A DNA stretch of 6,668 bases from positions 1 through 6,668 of the forward strand of contig JAFAXJ010000383.1 of NCBI GenBank assembly GCA_019241095.1, read 5' to 3'. Source of the stretch: Verrucomicrobiota bacterium. Lineage in GTDB: Bacteria > Verrucomicrobiota > Verrucomicrobiia > Chthoniobacterales > JAFAMB01. Below, in pieces: positions 1 to 4,938 of the stretch (its first letter is position 1; each line of letters opens with the position of its first letter). A model generated the notes under the pieces. It saw only the letters and a program-made list of their open reading frames with translations. It made no database searches and was not told where the DNA came from. Made by a program: the position numbers and the translations under genes.

Positions 1-569
1 ACATAATCCCGCTCCAATACATCGAGGTTCAAGGCTTTAATCAATTCCAGGGAGGTTTAACCCTCAACCTTCCGATCAGAGCGATACTCGCAACAGAAAA
101 TCAGCCATGGAGCTGGGTTACGACCCCTTCAGGCGCCTTTGCTGCCGCAGGAGACAACGAATTAATCTTCGGAGCTGCGCTATCCAATGTCTTCACTTAC
201 CATTGGAGGCATAAAGTGAATTTTGCTTACGGCAATTACTTCAGCGCATTTACGGGTAATACAATCTACCAGGACGCGCCACAATTTACCTCAGGTGTTA
301 GCCAGCAAATGATGAAGCACGGATTTCGGGTTAGTGTGACCCCAACACCTGACTGGTTATATGAAGCGTATTTCGTTTACACTCAATTCTTTCATACCGC
401 GTTAGTTAGTAATTTCTATACTGTTGGCATCAGTGTTGGTCGCCACCTGTCGGCTGAGATTCACGGACAGCACGTCGATTTTGGCTTTTTCTCGATCGGT
501 GCTTACACCGATATTGGTAACAAATATAATTCCAGCCATTTTCAGCTCGGTTCGGCATGGACCTTTTAA
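1..569 (+). CDS. Outer-membrane beta-barrel protein, C-terminal part (5' end outside window)
   Basis: The frame is open from base 3 to the TAA at 567-569, giving about 188 residues. The only in-window start worth considering, GTG at 216, lies inside continuous coding sequence, so the gene begins upstream of the window. The protein alternates polar and hydrophobic or aromatic residues and is rich in Tyr, Phe, Trp and Gly, with short turns such as GDNE, TPD and GNKYN, as expected of transmembrane beta-strands. It ends in QLGSAWTF, which fits the C-terminal beta-signal read by BamA and BamD (polar-x-Gly-x-x-aromatic-x-aromatic, terminal Phe). I infer an integral outer-membrane protein, perhaps a porin-like or channel protein. 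I do not recognise the family or a substrate, and the missing N-terminus prevents checking for a signal peptide or plug domain. The barrel assignment is fairly sure and a specific function cannot be given. Confidence 0.8.
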   Translation, partial: IIPLQYIEVQGFNQFQGGLTLNLPIRAILATENQPWSWVTTPSGAFAAAGDNELIFGAALSNVFTYHWRHKVNFAYGNYFSAFTGNTIYQDAPQFTSGVSQQMMKHGFRVSVTPTPDWLYEAYFVYTQFFHTALVSNFYTVGISVGRHLSAEIHGQHVDFGFFSIGAYTDIGNKYNSSHFQLGSAWTF

Positions 570-602
570 GATGTTACAAAACCTTTAACTGTCGTCTTTC
601 AT

Positions 603-782
603 ATGATTAGCTTCGGAAAGGGCGCCAGAGGCGATTCAAAACAACGAAGCTGGCAGAACATAAAGGGCCGAGTCAAGACCTCGATGAAACGCTCAGTAGC
701 CTTTGAGAATCTACCTTTCTTGATCCTGTTCATTCTCGCTATCGTTTCTTTGCTTTCGCGCCTTTGGCTGATCAGACACTAG
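603..782 (+). CDS. Possible small single-span membrane protein (59 aa)
   Basis: ATG at 603 to TAG at 780-782 encodes 59 residues. The first 35 are basic and polar (many Lys, Arg, Ser, Gln). Residues 36-57 form one hydrophobic segment (NLPFLILFILAIVSLL and onward) bounded by Glu35 and a basic Arg-His end, the layout of a single transmembrane helix. An internal ATG at 684 would give a 32-residue version starting MKRSV with the same helix. No convincing ribosome-binding site precedes either ATG. The frame is the same as that of the barrel gene upstream and is open straight from its stop codon, so the ORF could also be fortuitous or a decayed tail. I recognise no family. T-rich DNA easily yields hydrophobic codons, so this is a candidate only. 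Confidence 0.3.
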   Translation: MISFGKGARGDSKQRSWQNIKGRVKTSMKRSVAFENLPFLILFILAIVSLLSRLWLIRH

Positions 783-806
783 AATAAACACCTGAAAAAT
801 TGAAGC

Positions 807-845
807 CCTGGAGCACTGGAAACCAAGGCTCTGCCGCGCTCCAGG
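807..845. repeat. Inverted repeat, 8-bp arms, in the barrel/chrA intergenic stretch
   Basis: CCTGGAGC (807-814) is exactly complementary to GCTCCAGG (838-845), separated by 23 nt. It lies between two genes that point toward each other (barrel gene and chrA), where a terminator would be expected. There is no T-run after either arm, so an intrinsic terminator is not supported. Apart from this repeat and the small ORF at 603-782, I see nothing definable between 570 and 941. A weaker GCCAG/CTGGC hairpin (914-927) sits just past the chrA stop. Confidence 0.35.
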
Positions 846-941
846 TTCCTCGTCCACACAATGGTCTTTCAGACGTACTTGCCGCACTCCTCGTTGAGCG
901 TGATGAAAGCCCCGCCAGTTAGCTGGCTCCGTTACCTCGCC

Positions 942-1685
942 CTATTTGCCCAAAAATACAGTTCCGGCTAAGCCCGATGCCAATACGATAAACCAGGGCG
1001 GCAGTGTCCAGAATTGTAACAGACAGAATCCAAATAACGCAATCACTAGGGACACATTGGAATTTACCGCCGAGGACCAGACAGGGTTGAAAAAAGCGGC
1101 TAACAGAATACCGACTACGACAGCGTTAGCGCCTTCGAGTGCAGATCGGATAGCCTGGTTTTGCCTGAGTGCTTGCCAGTGCGGTAATGCGGCGAAAATC
1201 AATAGAAACGAAGGCAAGTAAATCCAGAAAAGACACCAGAGACCCACAAGCCAGCTGTTCCCAATGACCGTTCCGAGATAAGCTGAAAACGTGAAGAGCG
1301 GCCCGGGCATCGCTTGCGCAGCTCCATATCCGTCCATGAATGTATTTTGGTCTACAAAGTCAACGCCAACCGTAACAGCCTTCAACAAAGGTAAAACGGT
1401 GTGGCCTCCGCCAAAAATGAGTGCGCCAGATCGATAAAAGCTGTCCGCAAGATGTATCAGTTTACTTTCGGTACGGTATGCAACGATCGGGAGCAGAAGA
1501 AGCAGAACAAAGAAGATAGCCAAAGAAACCCTCGCCAATGATCCTTTCCCCGAGTCGCCTTGAGTTCCGGCAGCGTAGTCCGATGAGAAAATCTTATTTG
1601 TCATTCTGTTCTGCTCGACCGTGTATTGCCTTGCAACGAACGAATTTTGTACAAAACGAAAAAGGCCGCCGAACACAATCAGCAT
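942..1685 (-). CDS. chrA: ChrA-family chromate transporter, C-terminal half (separated from N-half by in-frame stop)
   Basis: The 247-residue product matches the second half of a long-chain CHR transporter, an inner-membrane protein that exports chromate in characterised members. Signature stretches are FYRSGALIFGGGH (83-95), then VLPLL, and GYGAAQAMPGPLFTF (119-133), the family's second-half counterparts of the FGGP and PGP motifs. Hydrophobic segments occur around 54-70, 134-168, 185-205 and 211-246. Residues 11-50 form a polar linker typical of the region between the two halves. The ATG at 1685 lies one codon after the TAA that ends the N-terminal half, in the same frame. No Shine-Dalgarno-like sequence precedes it, so separate expression would need reinitiation. 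It may therefore be the distal part of a pseudogene, or one partner of a split transporter. Confidence 0.85.
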   Translation of the reverse strand: MLIVFGGLFRFVQNSFVARQYTVEQNRMTNKIFSSDYAAGTQGDSGKGSLARVSLAIFFVLLLLLPIVAYRTESKLIHLADSFYRSGALIFGGGHTVLPLLKAVTVGVDFVDQNTFMDGYGAAQAMPGPLFTFSAYLGTVIGNSWLVGLWCLFWIYLPSFLLIFAALPHWQALRQNQAIRSALEGANAVVVGILLAAFFNPVWSSAVNSNVSLVIALFGFCLLQFWTLPPWFIVLASGLAGTVFLGK

Positions 1686-1688
1686 GGA

Positions 1689-2201
1689 TTAAAGCCACGC
1701 GGAAGGCGCCAGCAGAATTATACACGCCGACACAATGGCAACGCTCAGACGCGTGCGATCGATACAGAATCGCGTTGCCATCGACCAAACTGCCTGAGCG
1801 ACGACCGCCGCAGCTGAAAGCTTTAGACCTTGCAACAGGCCGGGATGAAAACTTTGGAATCGGTATGCAATCAGGATCATTGCAGTCGCGGACGGCGCCG
1901 CAAAAGCGATAATCGCGGCAAACGCACCGGCAATTCCCGCTCTGAGATAACCTAGAGCGAACGCTACCTGGCTGCTTGCAGGACCAGGTAACAATTGGCA
2001 TAAGGCAACCAAATCAACATAACCAGCTTCTGAAATCCATTGCCGGTTGAGAATAAGCTCACGATGAAAAAAAACAAAGTGGGCGATTGGCCCACCGAAC
2101 GAGGATAATCCAAGTCGCAAAAAAGCGTGAAATACCTCCCCCACATTACGTTTATCGGGTAAACCGGCCTGAATCGCCGTGAGCTTTGTACGTGCGATCA
2201 T
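1689..2201 (-). CDS. chrA: ChrA-family chromate transporter, N-terminal half (ends at in-frame TAA)
   Basis: The 170-residue product is the first half of a CHR-family transporter. It has FHAFLRLGLSSFGGPIAH (24-41), an HRELILNRQWISEAGYVDL stretch (46-64), CQLLPGPASSQ (68-78) and hydrophobic segments near 84-113, 126-143 and 153-168. These are the conserved landmarks of the ChrA amino-terminal domain. Translation stops at TAA (1691-1689 on this strand) after PSAWL, where the family continues into the last helix of the domain. The C-terminal half resumes two codons later in the same frame, for a combined 419 positions, a normal ChrA length. No ChrB-type regulator or chromate reductase is seen next to it. 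The ATG at 2201 has only a weak AGG upstream. Family assignment is sure; whether the product works is doubtful. Confidence 0.87.
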   Translation of the reverse strand: MIARTKLTAIQAGLPDKRNVGEVFHAFLRLGLSSFGGPIAHFVFFHRELILNRQWISEAGYVDLVALCQLLPGPASSQVAFALGYLRAGIAGAFAAIIAFAAPSATAMILIAYRFQSFHPGLLQGLKLSAAAVVAQAVWSMATRFCIDRTRLSVAIVSACIILLAPSAWL

Positions 2202-2257
2202 GAACGACCAGCCTGAGGATTTTGTAGACGAAACAGGAGAACCATCGAAAATACCAG

Positions 2258-2527
2258 ATGGTTCATTCTACCGGCAGGGTCGTGTTTATCAATGAGGGGT
2301 CAGAGGCAAGCTCGTGGGAAGTTGGAGTAGAGGTGAGTCCACCTGAGGATTGCGTGAGAGTCCTGGTTGAATTGCCGGAATCCAATTCCGGCCTGGACAC
2401 CCTGAACGCTCAAGCGGGACCTTTCCCCGACCCTTGCGTGATATCTTTAACGGTAAAAAGAAAACCGTCTGCGCAGATCGGGGATCTGATACCCGTAGAT
2501 TTCGCCTTTCCTACAGATATTATGTGA
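2258..2527 (+). CDS. Hypothetical protein, 89 aa, no recognised family
   Basis: ATG at 2258 to TGA at 2525-2527. The protein is acidic, with a beta-like N-terminal stretch (GRVVFINEG, then WEVGVEVSPPEDCVRVLVELPE) followed by a Pro- and Asp-containing second half ending VDFAFPTDIM. There is no signal peptide, membrane segment or clear motif. The GRVVFIN...WEVGVEV pattern faintly recalls the beta-strands of PilZ-like domains, but the residues that bind cyclic di-GMP are not visible and I do not claim it. The nearest purine-rich site (CAGGAG, 2233-2238) is too far from the ATG to act normally. A second short ORF in another frame (2200-2295) overlaps its start, so the true 5' end may lie upstream with a frameshift between. 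It may be a real small gene, a broken remnant, or chance. Confidence 0.4.
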   Translation: MVHSTGRVVFINEGSEASSWEVGVEVSPPEDCVRVLVELPESNSGLDTLNAQAGPFPDPCVISLTVKRKPSAQIGDLIPVDFAFPTDIM

Positions 2528-2540
2528 GGGCTTAGATGAC

Positions 2541-2560
2541 GATTCTTTAAAAGTTGACTC
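2541..2560. repeat. 20-nt motif similar to one at the rsmI/tsaC junction
   Basis: Reads GATTCTTTAAAAGTTGACTC, starting 14 nt after the stop of the 89-residue ORF. The same pattern with one extra A and two substitutions occurs at 5615-5635, right at the end of rsmI. The shared 3'-end location hints at a common termination or processing signal. The first 12 identical bases alone could be chance in a window of this size. Confidence 0.25.
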
Positions 2561-2581
2561 CAAGGCCTCTACGAATAACCA

Positions 2582-2609
2582 TTGAATCCCTCCGGCCGCT
2601 CGATATAAA
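2582..2609 (+). promoter_or_regulatory. Candidate sigma70-type promoter for the small HTH gene
   Basis: A -35-like TTGAAT (2582-2587) and a -10-like TATAAA (2604-2609) are separated by 16 nt and match the consensus at 9 of 12 positions. The predicted start near 2616 would leave a leader of about 27 nt before the ATG at 2643. This is judged by eye against the Escherichia coli consensus; promoters of the host group may differ. Confidence 0.4.
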
Positions 2610-2642
2610 GTCGACGGCGAGTTCTTCAAAACCTTAAATAGC

Positions 2643-2834
2643 ATGGATTCGCGCGAAGTCATTCAGGCGTTGGAACGTTATCTGAAAGATAAGAACGAAG
2701 ACGACCGGAAAACGGCAGCACGCATCGGTGTGCCATCACACACGTTGCGAAGCTGGATTTCCGGAGCCGAGCAACCGCAAAGGCAGGTTGTTGTTCGCAT
2801 AGCTGGAGTTTTGAAGTGTGCTGGTTACATCTAA
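2643..2834 (+). CDS. Small helix-turn-helix DNA-binding protein (63 aa)
   Basis: The product begins MDSREVIQALERYLKD and contains a helix-turn-helix-like segment: DDRKTAARIGV (20-30) as first helix plus turn, then SHTLRSWISG (32-41) as recognition helix, followed by EQPQRQVVVRIAGVLK as a further helix. The pattern, with Ala then Gly-Val at the turn and a Leu-Arg-Ser-Trp recognition helix followed by a Gly and Pro-containing loop, resembles Cro/XRE-type domains. At 63 residues it is essentially the DNA-binding domain alone, so it may be a small stand-alone repressor or a fragment of a longer regulator. A plausible promoter lies 34 nt upstream, no clear Shine-Dalgarno sequence is present, and a 13-bp palindrome sits six bases after the stop. 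No toxin, phage or partner gene adjoins it, so its target is unknown. Confidence 0.6.
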   Translation: MDSREVIQALERYLKDKNEDDRKTAARIGVPSHTLRSWISGAEQPQRQVVVRIAGVLKCAGYI

Positions 2835-2839
2835 CGTTC

Positions 2840-2852
2840 GGACCTTAGGTCC
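2840..2852. repeat. 13-bp palindrome just after the HTH gene
   Basis: GGACCT (2840-2845) and AGGTCC (2847-2852) are perfect inverted arms around a single T. It could be a dyad operator for a dimeric regulator such as the adjacent HTH protein. It is unlikely to be an intrinsic terminator, since the arms leave almost no loop and no T-run follows on either strand. Confidence 0.4.
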
Positions 2853-2914
2853 ATCCCGACCTTGGTTCATCGCATTCATGGAAAAAGTTGCCGTTTCCTT
2901 TCGGCTTTGCGTTG

Positions 2915-2983
2915 CAGGCAACACTCATCTGGGGAGGTGTTTTCTCCTTTGGAGGTGGTTGTCTCCTTGGAAGGTGTTGCCTG
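2915..2983 (+). repeat. 69-nt element: 10-bp inverted arms around an 18-bp tandem repeat
   Basis: The outer arms CAGGCAACAC (2915-2924) and GTGTTGCCTG (2974-2983) are perfectly complementary. Between and into them run three degenerate 18-bp units starting at 2933, 2951 and 2969. The first two carry GGAGGTG followed by CTCC, so each can fold as GGAG/CTCC, or the first GGAG can pair with the second CTCC around an inner CTCC-TTT-GGAG hairpin. GGAGGTG is also a perfect match to the 3' end of typical 16S rRNA, but no good start codon lies at the usual distance. The right arm is followed by a moderately T-rich run, so a large-loop terminator is one possibility. A protein-binding site or RNA element upstream of bamD are others. 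Confidence 0.5.
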
Positions 2984-2991
2984 TTGGATTC

Positions 2992-3020
2992 TTGACGGGG
3001 CTGATTCCCAACTCTACACT
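2992..3020 (+). promoter_or_regulatory. Candidate sigma70-type promoter abutting the bamD start
   Basis: TTGACG (2992-2997) and TACACT (3015-3020) are spaced by exactly 17 nt and match the -35 and -10 consensus at 9 of 12 positions. The expected transcription start, about 7 nt past the -10, falls at 3026-3028, and the bamD ATG is at 3030. The transcript would therefore be nearly leaderless, which agrees with the absence of a Shine-Dalgarno sequence before that ATG. Identified by eye only. Confidence 0.4.
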
Positions 3021-3029
3021 CGCGCATTT

Positions 3030-4334
3030 ATGAAGAAGACGCTGCGGTTTGTTTTGCCGCTGACGCTATTGGTCTTAGTCGCTTTCCCTTATCGCTCCCC
3101 TGCCCCGATTATTTATCGTGAAGGGGAAGGGTTCAATCTTGGAGATGAGGCCGAAATAGAGATCAAAAGGAACGCTCAAGAACAATACGACCTCGCCGAG
3201 CGTTACGAAGCAGCTCACGATTATAAGCGTGCTGGGGCCTCGTACCGATCAGTTGTTCACCGATTTCCCCGATCTGATATTGCGGCGCGAGCACAGTTCA
3301 AGTCGGGCGAAATGCTTGAGCGACTCGGCAAACTTCAAGCAGCGTTCTCACAGTACCAAGTGCTGGTAGACAGATATTCGCGAAGTCCAGACTTTGAAGC
3401 AGCCCTGCAAAGACAATATCAAATAGCCAAGGCTTATCTGGACGGGAAGCCCGTAGAGCTCTTCGGAATCCCTACTCTTCCTTCGATGGAAAAAGCTCAG
3501 GAAATGTTCACTAAAATTGTGCGTAATGCCCCTTACAGCCGGATTGCTCCGCTGGCGCAATTCGGAGTAGGCCAGGCGTTGGAAAAAAGCGGATCCATCA
3601 CAGCAACCGTGAATGCCTACCAGCAGGTAGTCGACCGTTATCCATCAAGCGATGTGGCCGACAGTGCAATGTACCAGATCGGTTACACCTATCTGCAAGC
3701 CAGTCGTGAAACAGGCTACGATGAAACCGCGGCGATCAGGGCCCAAGAAGCATTCGAGGATTTTCTTTTACGCTATCCAAATAGCGAAAAAGTCCCACAG
3801 GTACAAGATAACCTTCGCATTCTGCAGGGACGAAAGACTGAAAACTCCTTCAACATCGCAAGATTTTACGACAAGCAAAGGAACTACAAAGCAGCTTACG
3901 TTTACTACAACGAAGTCTTGCAGCAACAACCTGACTCTGCAGAGGCCACTCGGGCCAAGCTGCGAATGGATCAGATTCGAGCAAAAGTTGGCGAAACGGC
4001 GTTAACGATCGGCACCCAACACCCACAGGTTGGCCAGACTTTGAAAAATGGTAAGCCGCTCCAAGCTCAGGTCGATACCTCTGCGCGCCCAGATTTCGTT
4101 GGACCTCCAGCGCCTGCGCCAACCCCTAGCGCGCGGCCGGAGCAGGGAAATCCTGAACAAAGGCCGCTTCGCACACCACCAGCCGACGTAGCCCCTGAGC
4201 AACCTTCAGCTATACCGCCCGCGTCGGCTGCGCCTGCAACCTCCCCAGCACCGCCTGCCTCGGCTATGCCGCCTGCTTCTCAAGTCCCCCAAAGCACTCC
4301 TGCGCCCGCTGAACCAGCCTTGCCGAGCCAATGA
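3030..4334 (+). CDS. bamD: BamD-like outer-membrane assembly TPR protein with Pro/Ala-rich tail
   Basis: The 434-residue product starts MKKTLRFVLPLTLLVLVAF, a basic N-terminus plus hydrophobic core typical of an export signal. The frame is open back to 2862, but the residues before this ATG look non-coding. After the motif YREGEGF (29-35) come TPR-type helix pairs: about 49-80 (AERYEAAHDYKRAGASYRSV), 85-118, 153-186, 190-216, 236-262 and 274-303 (FNIARFYDKQRNYKAAYVYY). The arrangement matches BamD, which helps BamA fold beta-barrels into the outer membrane and is about 240-280 residues in proteobacteria. Two features differ. There is no cysteine anywhere in the protein, so the usual lipid anchor is absent. 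In addition, residues 357-434 form a Pro/Ala/Ser tail with three PPAS repeats. It is followed by lptE and rsmI on the same strand. A general YbgF/CpoB-like TPR role is the main alternative. Confidence 0.75.
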   Translation: MKKTLRFVLPLTLLVLVAFPYRSPAPIIYREGEGFNLGDEAEIEIKRNAQEQYDLAERYEAAHDYKRAGASYRSVVHRFPRSDIAARAQFKSGEMLERLGKLQAAFSQYQVLVDRYSRSPDFEAALQRQYQIAKAYLDGKPVELFGIPTLPSMEKAQEMFTKIVRNAPYSRIAPLAQFGVGQALEKSGSITATVNAYQQVVDRYPSSDVADSAMYQIGYTYLQASRETGYDETAAIRAQEAFEDFLLRYPNSEKVPQVQDNLRILQGRKTENSFNIARFYDKQRNYKAAYVYYNEVLQQQPDSAEATRAKLRMDQIRAKVGETALTIGTQHPQVGQTLKNGKPLQAQVDTSARPDFVGPPAPAPTPSARPEQGNPEQRPLRTPPADVAPEQPSAIPPASAAPATSPAPPASAMPPASQVPQSTPAPAEPALPSQ

Positions 4335-4418
4335 TCACCGTTGCGGGACCATTTGCCGCTACGCCACCGCTTGAAAGCTAAGCTGCCTGGTTCGGAACAA
4401 TCGGGTTTTCGGAAGCGC

Positions 4419-4934
4419 GTGCTCCATCTCTCACGGTTGTTTCTTTTATCTTACGTGATAGCGCTGCTCACTAGCTGCCTTGGCTACACGGTGGGGCCTG
4501 TACAACCCACTTTTATGAAAGGTGTCCACCGGGTTGCAGTTCCGATTTTCAAAAACATAACATTAGCGCCAGATGTGGAAGCGTTAGCGACCACAACGGT
4601 TATTAAGCAATTGCAACAAGATGGAACCTACCAGATCTCTGGTGAAGACCAGGCAGATGCAGTGGTTAGGGGCACTATCATTAATGTCCAGCGAACGCGA
4701 GCTCGAGCGCTGCGCGGAAACACTCTGGCGACTTCCGAATTTAACTTGCTGGTGACAATTCAATTTAGAGTCGTTCGGCCGAATACGGACGCTTTGCTTA
4801 CACAACGAGAGATATCGGGTGTGAGCAGCTTCTTTGTCGGTAATGACGTCGCGTCACAGGAGCGGCAGGCAATCCCTTTAGCTGTTGAGGATGCGGCCGT
4901 CCAGTTTACGAGCTTTCTATCAGAAGGTTGGTGA
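4419..4934 (+). CDS. lptE: LptE-like LPS-assembly outer-membrane lipoprotein
   Basis: In the family, LptE plugs the LptD barrel and helps deliver lipopolysaccharide to the cell surface. From GTG at 4419 the protein has 171 residues and a lipoprotein signal whose lipobox LTSC puts the modified Cys at position 20, followed by LGYTVG, the CxGY-like start of the family. Diagnostic stretches are VHRVAVPIFKN (37-46) with PDVEALATTTVIKQL (51-65) and DGTYQIS, then a beta-rich part with RGTIINV and FNLLVTIQFRVV. The frame is open further upstream with TTG codons at 4341, 4353 and 4371, which would add up to 26 residues before the signal peptide. The GTG start is preferred because it gives a normal signal length, although GGAAG is only 3 nt from it. 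It lies 84 nt after bamD and 4 nt before rsmI, probably in one operon. No lptD is visible in the window. Confidence 0.75.
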   Translation: MLHLSRLFLLSYVIALLTSCLGYTVGPVQPTFMKGVHRVAVPIFKNITLAPDVEALATTTVIKQLQQDGTYQISGEDQADAVVRGTIINVQRTRARALRGNTLATSEFNLLVTIQFRVVRPNTDALLTQREISGVSSFFVGNDVASQERQAIPLAVEDAAVQFTSFLSEGW

Positions 4935-4938
4935 TCGC

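Noticed and set aside
914..927. GCCAG-TTAG-CTGGC hairpin as a chrA terminator
   Set aside because: The stem is only 5 bp and only a TTT follows on the minus strand, too weak to call.
903..971. 22-codon + strand ORF overlapping the chrA 3' end
   Set aside because: It is very short, has no ribosome-binding site and is antisense to the chrA terminus; nothing supports translation.
1538..2001. ORFs on the + strand and in other minus frames overlapping the chrA halves
   Set aside because: Their translations are rich in Arg, Ser and Cys without domains and are shadows of the real transporter frame.
2862..3029. Extension of the bamD frame upstream to ATG 2862, including a Cys in GVACW as a possible lipid anchor
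   Set aside because: The extension has no signal peptide before the Cys, the -3 position is Gly and not Leu, and much of it is the 18-bp tandem repeat read as GEVFSP/LEVVVS/LEGVAC. ATG 3030 starts a normal export signal.
4331..4381. ATGA overlap of the bamD stop with an ATG at 4331 as the lptE start
   Set aside because: That ATG is in another frame and stops after 16 codons at TAA 4379-4381; it does not reach the lptE frame.
4341..4418. TTG 4341 as the lptE start
   Set aside because: It would place 26 polar and basic residues before the signal-peptide core and the lipobox Cys at position 46. GTG 4419 puts it at position 20, normal for lipoproteins. Not fully excluded.
4885..4938. Upstream start for rsmI at 4885
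   Set aside because: The added 18 residues precede the conserved first strand of the family and overlap lptE coding sequence. ATG 4939 fits the family start.
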